Of a stretch of 64,000 nucleotides of DNA, positions 53,273 through 61,326 are shown piece after piece (within the stretch, counting starts at the first letter, position 1; each line of letters opens with the position of its first letter). The DNA lies in contig NZ_CP159290.1 in assembly GCF_040448685.1 (NCBI RefSeq), forward strand, positions 1 to 64,000, written 5' to 3'. The translations under genes and the position numbers were made by a program. Source of the stretch: Cellulosimicrobium sp. ES-005. Its GTDB lineage: Bacteria > Actinomycetota > Actinomycetes > Actinomycetales > Cellulomonadaceae. The notes beneath the pieces are model-generated. The model did not search any database. It saw only the letters and a list, made by a program, of their open reading frames with translations, and was not told the origin of the DNA.

Positions 53273-54409
53273 TCAGCGCGCGAGCGCGAGGACGCTGCGC
53301 ACGTCCGCGACGAACCCGTCCACGTCGTCCGGGGTCGTGTCCCACGCGCACATCCACCGGACCTCGACCCGGTCGGCGGTCTCGCCCGGTCCCCAGTCGT
53401 AGAAGCGGTGGCGCTCGCGCAGGCGCTCCACGGCCGCGCGGGGGAGCGTCGCGAAGACCGCGTTGACGAGCGTGGGCTGCGTGAAGGCGAGGCCGGTCGG
53501 GGTGGCGCGCACGGCGTCGTCCGGCCCGAGCGCGGCGGGGACGACGACGTCCGCGAGCCCCGCGCGCAGGCGCGCCGCCATCGCGTTCGCGTGCCGTGCG
53601 TTGCGCAGCCAGAGCTCGTCCGCGTCCGCGATCTCGTCGACCTCGGCGACGGCGTCGCCCACCGGCTCGAACAGCGCGAGGAGCTGCGCGGAGACGTAGC
53701 GCATCTTGGACGCGAGCTGCATCGTCGCCTTGCGCACGAACTCGACGCCGTCGACGGCCGACGGGTCGAGCACGACGACCGCCTCCCCGAGCGCGAGCCC
53801 GTTCTTGGTGCCGCCGAACGACAGCACGTCCACGCCCGCGTCGGTCGTCAGGGCCCGGAGCGGGACGTCGAGCGCGGCGGCGGCGTTCGCGAGGCGCGAC
53901 CCGTCGAGGTGCACGCGCATGCCGCGGGCGTGCGCGGCGTCGGCCACCGCGCGGATCTCGGCGGGCGTGTAGAGCGTGCCGAGCTCCGTGGCCTGCGTGA
54001 GGGACACGACGAGCGGCTGCGCGCGGTGCGGGTCGCCGAGGTCGCCCGCGAACCGCTCCACGGCGTCGGGCGTCAGCTTCCCGTCCGACGCCGGGACCGC
54101 GAGCACCTTGATCCCGCCGACGCGCTCGGGCGCGCCGCTCTCGTCCGTGTTGAGGTGCGCGTGCTCGGTCGCGACGACCGCGCCCCAGCGCGGCAGCATC
54201 GCCATGAGCGCCACGACGTTCGCACCAGTCCCCGTGAGCACCGGGTACGCGGTGGCGTCCGGGCCGAAGCGGGCTCTCACGGCGTCCTGGAGGCGCGCCG
54301 TCCACGGGTCCTCGCCGTACGAGATCTCGTGCCCGGCGCTCGCCGCGGCGAGCGCGGCGAGGACGTCGGGATGGGCGGGGGAGTAGTTGTCCGAGGCGAA
54401 CGAGGTCAC
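53273..54409 (-). CDS. ltaE: Low-specificity L-threonine aldolase
   Basis: 378 residues of the PLP-dependent beta-eliminating lyase/threonine aldolase family. It begins FASDNYSPAHPDVLAAL and has GTGANVVALMAML, HLNTDESGAPE, and the PLP-lysine motif SFGGTKNGLALGEAVV (about residues 195-211). HLDGSRLANAAAAL contains the Asp that pairs with the PLP ring nitrogen. It splits L-threonine or allo-threonine to glycine and acetaldehyde. GTG start at 54409 is preceded at six bases by TACGCT, so the message is leaderless. It probably runs on into the deaminase gene. Confidence 0.92.
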   Translation of the reverse strand: MTSFASDNYSPAHPDVLAALAAASAGHEISYGEDPWTARLQDAVRARFGPDATAYPVLTGTGANVVALMAMLPRWGAVVATEHAHLNTDESGAPERVGGIKVLAVPASDGKLTPDAVERFAGDLGDPHRAQPLVVSLTQATELGTLYTPAEIRAVADAAHARGMRVHLDGSRLANAAAALDVPLRALTTDAGVDVLSFGGTKNGLALGEAVVVLDPSAVDGVEFVRKATMQLASKMRYVSAQLLALFEPVGDAVAEVDEIADADELWLRNARHANAMAARLRAGLADVVVPAALGPDDAVRATPTGLAFTQPTLVNAVFATLPRAAVERLRERHRFYDWGPGETADRVEVRWMCAWDTTPDDVDGFVADVRSVLALAR

Positions 54410-54415
54410 GTGCCC

Positions 54416-54421
54416 AGCGTA
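54416..54421 (-). promoter_or_regulatory. Candidate -10 element (TACGCT)
   Basis: TACGCT on the minus strand ends six bases before the GTG start of the threonine aldolase gene. Confidence 0.5.
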
Positions 54422-54461
54422 AGGACCCGATCGCCTGGCGGCGCTCGTCGGCGCGTCTCCG

Positions 54462-55265
54462 TCAGAGGCGCCGCGCCACGGTGGCGTGGGTGGTGTACCG
54501 CATCGTGAAGGTTCCTCCGTGCGCGTCGACGACTGCGCCGAGCCCGTTCAGCAGCAGGGTGAGCTGGTCGGCGGGGATGAGGTGGTGTCCACCGTTGGTG
54601 GGGACCTGGTCGAGCCAGGCTTGCCGGGTGATCGTGGCGGTCCAGGCGAGCTGCAACCGCTCGGGCGGGGCGAAGTCGCCGGTCCGCAGCAGCCCCGCCT
54701 CGGCCGGTTCGAGGAACCGGTCCTGTCCGGTGGTGGCCGACGTGGCGAAGGGAGTGAACGGCAGGCCCGTGTCGACGTCCCGGTAGACCCGGGCGAAGGC
54801 GGACGCGACCGCCGGTTCGGGCTCGGCGGCGTTCCAGAACAGGGCGATGCGGCCGCCTGGGCGCACGACCCGTGCCGCCTGCCGGGCACCGGTGTCAGGG
54901 TCCACCCAGTGCCAGGTCTGCCCGGCGATCACGGCGTCGAACGTGCGTCCCGCCGGGTCCCACTCCTCGAACCTGGCGGTCTCGACGACGAACCCCTTGG
55001 ACCGCGCGACCTCGGCCATCCGCTCGTCGACCTCGATACCGACGACGTCGGCCCCGGCCGCTCGGAACGGCAGCGCGGACAACCCGGTCCCGATGCCGAC
55101 GTCGAGGACGCGTCGACCGTCGAGCCCGTCGAGGACGGCGTCGGCGAGGGCCCGCGGATAGTGAGGTCGAGTGCGGTCGTACCGGGTGGCGTCGGTCCCG
55201 AAGGACTCGGCGATCCGGCGCTGCTGGTGCGGCATGTGTTCGGGCGACGGCGATAGAGTGACCAT
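54462..55265 (-). CDS. Class I SAM-dependent methyltransferase
   Basis: 267 residues. The SAM-binding motif I is VLDVGIGTGLSALPFRAAG (about residues 53-71) with acidic VVGIEVDERM next; motif IV-like FDAVIAGQTWHWVD and post-motif RVVRPGGRIALFW are clear. This is the ubiE/Cyp8-like type of small-molecule methyltransferase. ATG at 55265 overlaps the first part of a palindromic operator; M11 (MPHQQRRI) is a possible alternative. It is divergent from the TetR gene 50 bases away and very likely its target. Substrate unknown. Confidence 0.86.
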   Translation of the reverse strand: MVTLSPSPEHMPHQQRRIAESFGTDATRYDRTRPHYPRALADAVLDGLDGRRVLDVGIGTGLSALPFRAAGADVVGIEVDERMAEVARSKGFVVETARFEEWDPAGRTFDAVIAGQTWHWVDPDTGARQAARVVRPGGRIALFWNAAEPEPAVASAFARVYRDVDTGLPFTPFATSATTGQDRFLEPAEAGLLRTGDFAPPERLQLAWTATITRQAWLDQVPTNGGHHLIPADQLTLLLNGLGAVVDAHGGTFTMRYTTHATVARRL

Positions 55266-55267
55266 GC

Positions 55268-55295
55268 GCCCACTTTAAGTGGGCACATGCCCACT
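55268..55295. promoter_or_regulatory. Overlapping double palindrome, likely TetR operator
   Basis: Three half-sites in a row make two overlapping palindromes: GCCCACTT-T-AAGTGGGC (55268-55284) and AGTGGGCA-CA-TGCCCACT (55278-55295). They lie between the divergent methyltransferase and TetR genes, three bases from the methyltransferase start, so a bound repressor would block both. Confidence 0.75.
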
Positions 55296-55315
55296 GTCGA
55301 CGTGACGGGAGAAGG

Positions 55316-55906
55316 ATGCCGACCGGAGTGGCCCTGCGCGACGCTCAGGCACAGCTGTTCGCAGCGGCGCAGCGCGTCCTCGTGCGCGACGGCGCGGGCG
55401 GACTGACGAGCCGGTCCGTCACCGACGAGGCCGGCGTCGCCAAAGGGGTGCTGCACCGGCACTTCGACGACTTCGACGACTTCCTGGCCGAGCTCGTGCG
55501 CACGCACGTCGCGCGGGTCGAGGCGGACCTCGCCGGACTCGCCGAGGTGCACCAGGCGTCGACCATGGTCCGTGCGCTCCAGGTGGTGTTCACGCCCGTC
55601 ACGCTCGAGCTCGTCCGCCTGACGATCGCCCGAGACGGCCTGCGCGCACGCCTCCGGTCCTCGACCCCGCGCGGGATCCCGGTCTTGACCGAGGCGGCCG
55701 TCGCCCTCGCACAGCGTCTCCGGGACGAGACGGCCTCCGGGTCGTCCGCCACGCACCTGGATCCCGACATGCTCGCGCGCACCCTTATCGGCACCGGGCA
55801 CCTGCTCTTCGCCGGCGAGACGCCGGACACCGCCACGGTCGAGGAGATCGTGGCCGCCGTGCTCCAGGGCGGAGACGGTGCGTCAGCGACGAGGGCTGAC
55901 CCGTGA
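55316..55906 (+). CDS. TetR/AcrR-family transcriptional regulator
   Basis: 196 residues. The N-terminal helix-turn-helix (about residues 10-57) reads AQAQLFAAAQRVLVRDG, LTSRSVTDEAGVAKGVLHRHF, the typical TetR recognition region. The C-terminal ligand domain is helical and not assignable. ATG at 55316 has GGGAG close upstream. The strong double palindrome in front of the gene suggests autoregulation plus control of the divergent methyltransferase. Confidence 0.9.
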   Translation: MPTGVALRDAQAQLFAAAQRVLVRDGAGGLTSRSVTDEAGVAKGVLHRHFDDFDDFLAELVRTHVARVEADLAGLAEVHQASTMVRALQVVFTPVTLELVRLTIARDGLRARLRSSTPRGIPVLTEAAVALAQRLRDETASGSSATHLDPDMLARTLIGTGHLLFAGETPDTATVEEIVAAVLQGGDGASATRADP

Positions 55907-56107
55907 CACCGCTCGTCGCTCGGAACGGGCGCTGTCCGGCGAAGGCCGAGGTGCCGGTGCTCCGTCCGCGTCGCGCGCCGGGTCTTGCCAGGAACGCACC
56001 GCGGCGTGCGGGGGCAGGAAGGGTCGCCGGGGCGAGCGAGCGGGCGCGCACCTGCCTAGCGTCGAAGGGACGCCCGACCGGGCGCCGCGAGCAGCGGAGG
56101 AGCAGCC

Positions 56108-56380
56108 ATGACCACGAACAGCCCCGGCCCCGCCGACCCGGACCGGCCCGCCGACCCAGGCCGACCGGTCGAGCCCGTGCGGCCCGCGGAGCCGACCGTC
56201 GAGCCGCCGAAGTCCCCGGGACCGCCCCCGGACCCGTCGGAGCCGCCGCGCGACCCGAGCCACGCGGACCCGGTCCCCGGCGAGCCGCGACCGTCCGACC
56301 CGGTCCCCGACTCGCCGCCCGACTGGCCGTCGTCGCCGGGCCGGCCGGTCGGCCCGGACGAGCCGAGCCACGACGACTGA
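56108..56380 (+). CDS. Small proline-rich disordered protein
   Basis: 90 residues dominated by Pro, Asp, Glu and Ser with short Arg-containing repeats (PADPDRPADPGRPVEPVRP). The ATG has a good GGAGGAG Shine-Dalgarno six bases upstream, and GC-ending codons are used, so it is likely translated. It lacks a membrane helix or signal peptide and will be disordered. I do not know its function. The 201 bases before it hold no recognisable gene. Confidence 0.55.
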   Translation: MTTNSPGPADPDRPADPGRPVEPVRPAEPTVEPPKSPGPPPDPSEPPRDPSHADPVPGEPRPSDPVPDSPPDWPSSPGRPVGPDEPSHDD

Positions 56381-56426
56381 GGACGGTCCGCGCGGCGCTC
56401 CCGGGTGCGGCTGAACGGACGCCGGA

Positions 56427-58133
56427 TCACAGGAGCCGGCGCGAGCCCGGGTGCGTGACGCGCAGCCAGCGGTAGCCGTAGCCGTCGAGCCGGACCTCGG
56501 CGGTCCCGTCGTCGGGGTCCGGCTCGACGTCGTCCGCGTCGAGCAGGTCGACGAGGCGCGCCTCCGCGGGCAGGTCGCCGAGCGCGAGCCGGACGACGAC
56601 CGGGTCCGCGGACAGGTTGTGGACCGTGACCATCGACGCCTCCTGCCACGTGCTGCGCAGCGCGAGGACGGACGGCTCCGCCTGGTCGAGCACGTCGACC
56701 TCGCCCCAGCCCAGCTCGGGGCACTCGCGGTAGCGGTGCGCGAGCAGGCGCACGAACGTCAGCAGCGAGTCCGGGTCGCGCCGCTGGTCCGCGACGTTGA
56801 CGTGCTCGGGCGCGTAGCCGTCGCCGGGAACGGGCCCCGCGAGCCGGCGCGCGGGGGCGCGCGAGAAGCCGCCGTTGCGCTCCGACGTCCACTGCATCGG
56901 GGTCCGCACGGCGAGCCGTCCGTCAGCGGCGAGGTTCTCGCCCATGCCGATCTCCTCGCCGTAGAAGAGGACCGGCGTCCCCGGGAGCGCGAAGAGCAGC
57001 GAGTACACCATCCGGACGCGGCGCGGGTCGCCGCCCAGCATGGGCGGGAGCCGACGGCGCAGCCCGCGCCCGTAGAGCTGCATGTCCTCCTCGGGCCCGA
57101 ACGCGGCGAAGACCTCCTGGCGCTCGTCGTCGGAGAGCTTGTCGAGCGTCAGCTCGTCGTGGTTGCGCACGAACGTCGCCCACTGCGCGTCGTGGGGGAT
57201 CGGGGGGCGTGCGGCGAGCGACGCGGCGAGCGGCCCGGCGTCGTGCCGTGCGAGCGACAGGTACAGCGCCTGCATGCCGTTGAAGTCGAACTGGAGCGTC
57301 AGCTCGGAGCTCGACGGTCCGGACTCGCTCCCGTCCCCCGTCCCGTCGTCGCCGAAGTAGAGGCGCTGCTCCGCGAACGGCAGGTTGACCTCGCCCATGA
57401 GGATCGAGTCGCCCGCGCGGCGCGAGAGGAACGAGCGCAGCGCGCGCAGGAAGTCGTGCGGGTCCTCGATCTCGTCCGACGGGTTCGCCGCCGCGTCCCC
57501 GAGGAAGAACGGGACGGCGTCGACCCGGAAGCCCGAGAGGCCGAGCTGGATCCAGTAGCCCATCGTCTTCGCGATCGCGTCCCGGACCTTCGGGTTGGCG
57601 GTGTTGAGGTCCGGCATGTGGCGGTAGAAGCGGTGGCGGTACCACTCGCCCGTGCGATCGTCCTTCGTCCAGATGCCCTCCTCCTGGTCGGGGAAGATCA
57701 CCTGGTCCGTCGTGGGCGGCGGCTCGTCGGCGCGCCACACGTAGAAGTCGCGATACGGGTTGTCCGTGCTCGCGCGCGAGGCCTTGAACCACGGGTGGCG
57801 GTCGGACGTGTGGTTGACCACGAGGTCGGCGATGACGCGGATGCCGCGGTCGTGGGCCGTCCGGACCAGCTCGACGAGGTCCCCGACGTCGCCCAGCCGC
57901 GGGTCGACCGCGAGGAAGTCGGTGATGTCGTACCCGTCGTCGCGGTCGGCGGTCGGGTAGAACGGCATGAGCCACAGGCACGTGACCCCGAGGTCGGCGA
58001 GGTGGTCGAGGCGCTGCACGAGCCCGGCGAGGTCGCCCACGCCGTCGTCGTCCCAGTCCATGAACGTCTCGACGTCCAGGCAGTAGACCACCGCGTTCTT
58101 CCACCAGAGGTCGCCCGTGTCGCTGATCCTCAC
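56427..58133 (-). CDS. GH13 alpha-amylase-family enzyme, trehalose-synthase-like
   Basis: 568 residues. All GH13 landmarks are present: LWLMPFYPTADRDDGYDITD, DLVVNHTSDRHPWF (region I), GFRVDAVPF with the nucleophile Asp (region II, about residue 206), GEVNLPF with the acid Glu (region III, about 245) and VRNHDEL (region IV, about 324). A beta-sandwich C-terminal domain ends GYGYRWLRV. Sequence is nearest to trehalose synthase (TreS) and related maltose-acting enzymes; whether it isomerises maltose or hydrolyses glucans is open. GTG at 58133 overlaps the stop of the LLM oxidoreductase gene, so both are translated together. Confidence 0.85.
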   Translation of the reverse strand: MRISDTGDLWWKNAVVYCLDVETFMDWDDDGVGDLAGLVQRLDHLADLGVTCLWLMPFYPTADRDDGYDITDFLAVDPRLGDVGDLVELVRTAHDRGIRVIADLVVNHTSDRHPWFKASRASTDNPYRDFYVWRADEPPPTTDQVIFPDQEEGIWTKDDRTGEWYRHRFYRHMPDLNTANPKVRDAIAKTMGYWIQLGLSGFRVDAVPFFLGDAAANPSDEIEDPHDFLRALRSFLSRRAGDSILMGEVNLPFAEQRLYFGDDGTGDGSESGPSSSELTLQFDFNGMQALYLSLARHDAGPLAASLAARPPIPHDAQWATFVRNHDELTLDKLSDDERQEVFAAFGPEEDMQLYGRGLRRRLPPMLGGDPRRVRMVYSLLFALPGTPVLFYGEEIGMGENLAADGRLAVRTPMQWTSERNGGFSRAPARRLAGPVPGDGYAPEHVNVADQRRDPDSLLTFVRLLAHRYRECPELGWGEVDVLDQAEPSVLALRSTWQEASMVTVHNLSADPVVVRLALGDLPAEARLVDLLDADDVEPDPDDGTAEVRLDGYGYRWLRVTHPGSRRLL

Positions 58134-59119
58134 GCCGCACCCCCGCCGGTCGTCGTGGTCGCCGTCCGCAGGAGCGGCAGCAGCGTCTCGCCCGCCGCGT
58201 CGAGGAACGCGTCCTGCTCCTGCCCCACGTGGTGCAGGTAGACCTCGTCGAACCCGCACGCCGCGAGCTCGGCGACGCGGTCCGCGAACCGCTCGGCGTC
58301 GTGCTCGACGAGGACCGTCCCGCGCACCTCCTCCAGACGCACGAGGTCCGCGACGGCGTCGAACTGCTCGGGCGTCTCCAGGTGCCAGCTCACGCTCGGC
58401 GGCAGCAGGTTGGAGCGCCACTGGTCGTGCGCGACGGCGAAGGCGGCCTCGTCGTCGTCGCCCCACGCGACGTGGACCTGGAGGGCCAGCGGCCCCCGGC
58501 CGCCCGCGTCGCGGTACTCGCCGACGACACGGCGCAGCGACTCGACCGGCTGGTTGACGGTCACGAGACCGTCGGCCCAGTCCGCGTGCCGGCGCGCCGT
58601 CGCCGAGGTGACGGCCGGGCCCACGAGGCGCGGGACGACGTCGGGCAGCGACCACACGCGCGCACGGTCCACGGTGACGTGGCCGTGGTGCGTGACCTCC
58701 TCGCCCGCGAGCAGCGCGCGGATCACGTCCACGCACTCCCGCAGGCGTGCGTCCCGCTCGGCCTTGGTGGGCCACGGGTCGCCCGTGACGTGCTCGTTCA
58801 TGGCCTCGCCCGAGCCGAGCGCCGCCCAGAACCGGCCCGGGAACATCGCACCGAGCGTCGCGACCGCCTGCGCGACGACCGCCGGGTGGTAGCGCTGGCC
58901 GGGCGCCGTGACGACGCCGAACGGCAGGTCCGTGCTGGCGAGCGCGGCGCCGAGCCAGGACCAGGCGTGCCCCGACTCGCCCTGCCGCACGCTCCAGGGC
59001 GCGAGGTGGTCGGAGCACATCGCGGCGTCGAACCCCACCTCCTGGGCACGCCGTGCGGCACCCAGCAGAGGGCCCGGGGCGATCTGCTCGTGGGACGCGT
59101 GAAAACCGAGGGAGGCCAT
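58130..59119 (-). CDS. LLM-class flavin oxidoreductase (TIGR03885-like)
   Basis: 329 residues, luciferase-like monooxygenase fold. Signs are MASLGFHASHEQIAPGPLL, DAAMCSDHLAPWSVRQGESGHAWSWLG, GRFWAALGSGEAMNEH and a C-terminal CGFDEVYLHHVGQEQDAFL. This resembles the TIGR03885 group (probably flavin rather than F420-dependent), which I recall being found beside GH13 genes of the TreS-like type. The stop overlaps the GH13 start, which fits that association. ATG at 59119 has no visible Shine-Dalgarno. Reaction unknown. Confidence 0.85.
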   Translation of the reverse strand: MASLGFHASHEQIAPGPLLGAARRAQEVGFDAAMCSDHLAPWSVRQGESGHAWSWLGAALASTDLPFGVVTAPGQRYHPAVVAQAVATLGAMFPGRFWAALGSGEAMNEHVTGDPWPTKAERDARLRECVDVIRALLAGEEVTHHGHVTVDRARVWSLPDVVPRLVGPAVTSATARRHADWADGLVTVNQPVESLRRVVGEYRDAGGRGPLALQVHVAWGDDDEAAFAVAHDQWRSNLLPPSVSWHLETPEQFDAVADLVRLEEVRGTVLVEHDAERFADRVAELAACGFDEVYLHHVGQEQDAFLDAAGETLLPLLRTATTTTGGGAA

Positions 59120-59225
59120 GGCGCCAGTGAACCGAGGGTCCGGGTGACACGCTCGGCGAGGAGGGGGACCGGTGGAGGGATCGTGCGCGCTCCGCAGGAG
59201 GCGCCCCGTCCCGCGACGGCCCTCG

Positions 59226-59231
59226 TACGCT
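59226..59231 (+). promoter_or_regulatory. Candidate -10 element (TACGCT) of the VanZ gene
   Basis: TACGCT ends six bases before the ATG at 59238; no Shine-Dalgarno is present. Confidence 0.5.
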
Positions 59232-59237
59232 GACGCG

Positions 59238-59690
59238 ATGCGCCTGCTGACCTGGACGTTCGCCGCCTACCTCGCCGCGGTCCTCGTCGTGACCCTGTGG
59301 CCGTCGCCGCAGTCCACCGACGCGCCCGGCTGGGCCACGGCGACCCTCGGGTTCCTCCAGGGCCTCGGGATCCCGATCACCCTCCCGGTGCTCGAGGCGC
59401 TCGCGAACGTCGTCATGTTCGGGCCCTTCGGCGTGCTCGGGGTCCCGCTCCTGCGCGGCGCGACCGCCCGACGGCGCGGCGCACCCCTGGGCGTGCGGCG
59501 CACCGTCGGCGTCGTCACCCTCGCGGGCTGCGCGCTGTCGGTCGCGATCGAGCTGACCCAGAACATCCTGCCGGGCCGCGTCCCGACCGTCCAGGACGTC
59601 GTGATGAACACCGCCGGCGCGCTCCTGGGCGCGGCGCTCGCCGCCGGCGTCGTGCTCGCCGTCGGCGCGCGCCGACCCGTCACCGGGTGA
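59238..59690 (+). CDS. VanZ-family membrane protein
   Basis: 150 residues with four predicted membrane helices. Typical VanZ signs: VVTLWPSPQ in the first loop, LEALANVVMFGPFGVLGVPLL (N-V-x-x-F-x-P-x-G) and SVAIELTQNILPGRVPTVQDVVMNTAGALLG (E-x-x-Q...R-x-x-x-x-D-V-x-x-N-T-x-G). VanZ confers mild teicoplanin resistance in enterococci; the broader family is probably envelope-related. Convergent with the fucose-isomerase-like gene, overlapping it by 11 bases at the 3' ends. Confidence 0.9.
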   Translation: MRLLTWTFAAYLAAVLVVTLWPSPQSTDAPGWATATLGFLQGLGIPITLPVLEALANVVMFGPFGVLGVPLLRGATARRRGAPLGVRRTVGVVTLAGCALSVAIELTQNILPGRVPTVQDVVMNTAGALLGAALAAGVVLAVGARRPVTG

Positions 59691-61326
59691 GCGCGCTGTC
59701 CCCGCACAGGTGGACCGGCATGCCGAGCGCGGCGAAGAACGCGGCCTTGGCCTCGAGCGCGCGGTCCGCGGTGCCGGCGTCGGGCGCGTACGCGACGTTC
59801 AGGTGGTTCGCCTTGTGGCGGGCCATGAACTGGTCGCGGCTCACGCCGTGGAGCACGGCGTGCATGATCGGCCACTCCGGGTTCGTCGCCTCCTTGCGCC
59901 GACGCGTCTCCTCCTCGGGGAGCGACAACGCCGAGGCCCGGCCGAGGTCGACCTGCAGGACGCCGTCGGCGATGTAGACGCGGGACCAGACGATCTCGCC
60001 GGCCCGGGAGACCCCGTTGAGGGTGGAGCCGCCGGCCGGAAAGAAGACGGGATCCTGGCGCCAGCCCTCCGCGCCCGCGTAGCCGCCCTCGAGGTGCGAG
60101 GCGGGTACCGAGCCGGAGATCTCGAAGACCCACACGAACTGCCCGTCGAACTCCTCGCCCCAGCGCACGTCGTGCAGCGTGGTGGCCGGGTCGAGCCCCA
60201 TCGCCGTCCACAGCCGGTTCGTGACGAGCGCGTCGACGGCGACGCCCTCGTCGGCCTCGTTGAAGTGGGGGAACGCCTGGCCGTCCCACAGGATCCGCTG
60301 CCCGTCGCGCGAGCGGACCGGCGGGCGCTGCACGTTGTTGAGCAGCCCTTCCGCGAGGTCGGACGCGGGACAGATGTCCTTGAGGCCCTGCTGGTACTGG
60401 ATGCCGACCGCGTCGAGCCCGAAGTCGTCGGCGATCCGGAGGGCCGCGACGTACATCTTGTGCTGCCAGCGGAGCTGCGCGGGCGTGAGCTCGGTCGCCT
60501 CGTCGGTCCCGAGCCGGAAGGTCATCCCCGCGTCCTCGAGCCAGCGCTGGACCGCGTCTGCCTCGTCGTCGGTCACGCGCTGCATCTCCGCCCAGAGCGC
60601 GGACTGCGACAGACGCTCCTTGTAGATGCCGAGCCCGTTGAGCAGCTCGTCGTCGAAGATCGCGTTGTACATCCCCATGCAGCCCTCGTCGAAGACGCCG
60701 ATGATCGCCTTCTCCCGCAGGAGCTGGGCCGCGAGGGCCTCGCCGAGCTGCTTCTCCGGGGTGTCCGCGAGGGCGGGGAGCGCGTGGACGTGGGAGTCGT
60801 CGTGGTCGATCGTCCCGGTCGCGACCCACGAGCGGATCGCGTCCTGGAACCAGGCGTCGGTCCCGTCGACGGTCCACACGGTCGAGTACGGCGTGCCCAT
60901 CTTGGTGAGGCCGGCGTTCAGGCCCAGGAGCCCGACGAGCCCCGGCCAGTCGCCCGCGAAGTTCGCGGCGGTGAGGATCGGGCCACGGTGCGTGCGCAGG
61001 CCGGCGAGCACGTGGTGGCTGTACTGCCACACCGCCTCGGCGACGACGAGCGGCGCGTCGGGCGGGATGGTCGCGAACACGTCGAGCCCCATGCGCTGCG
61101 AGCTGATGAAGCCGTGCCCGGTCTCGGGGTCGACGTCGTTGGCGCGCACGACCTTCCAGCCGTTCGCCGCGAACGCGTCGGTGAGCACGCGTTCGAGCTC
61201 CACCTGCGTCGGCCAGCCCGCGACGTTCGCGGACTCGCGCAGGTCGCCCGACGCGACGAGGTAGACCGTGCGCTCGGGGGCCCGGGCCTCCGGTGCGAGC
61301 TCGGGGACGGCGTAGGTGCTGGTCAT
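59680..61326 (-). CDS. fucI: L-fucose isomerase-like sugar isomerase
   Basis: 548 residues. It resembles the FucI/arabinose isomerase fold: RTVYLVASGDLRESANVAGW at the start, a middle domain with VFDEGCMGMYNAIFDDELLNG and a C-terminal domain with EWPIMHAVLHGVSRDQFMARHKANHLNVAY, where the metal- and substrate-binding His and Glu/Asp lie in FucI. The sequence is clearly shorter and diverged from E. coli FucI (591 aa), so L-fucose, D-arabinose or another aldose are all possible. ATG at 61326 overlaps the kinase stop (ATGA) and has GAAGGAG upstream. With the kinase it forms an isomerase-kinase pathway pair. Confidence 0.78.
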   Translation of the reverse strand: MTSTYAVPELAPEARAPERTVYLVASGDLRESANVAGWPTQVELERVLTDAFAANGWKVVRANDVDPETGHGFISSQRMGLDVFATIPPDAPLVVAEAVWQYSHHVLAGLRTHRGPILTAANFAGDWPGLVGLLGLNAGLTKMGTPYSTVWTVDGTDAWFQDAIRSWVATGTIDHDDSHVHALPALADTPEKQLGEALAAQLLREKAIIGVFDEGCMGMYNAIFDDELLNGLGIYKERLSQSALWAEMQRVTDDEADAVQRWLEDAGMTFRLGTDEATELTPAQLRWQHKMYVAALRIADDFGLDAVGIQYQQGLKDICPASDLAEGLLNNVQRPPVRSRDGQRILWDGQAFPHFNEADEGVAVDALVTNRLWTAMGLDPATTLHDVRWGEEFDGQFVWVFEISGSVPASHLEGGYAGAEGWRQDPVFFPAGGSTLNGVSRAGEIVWSRVYIADGVLQVDLGRASALSLPEEETRRRKEATNPEWPIMHAVLHGVSRDQFMARHKANHLNVAYAPDAGTADRALEAKAAFFAALGMPVHLCGDSALTR

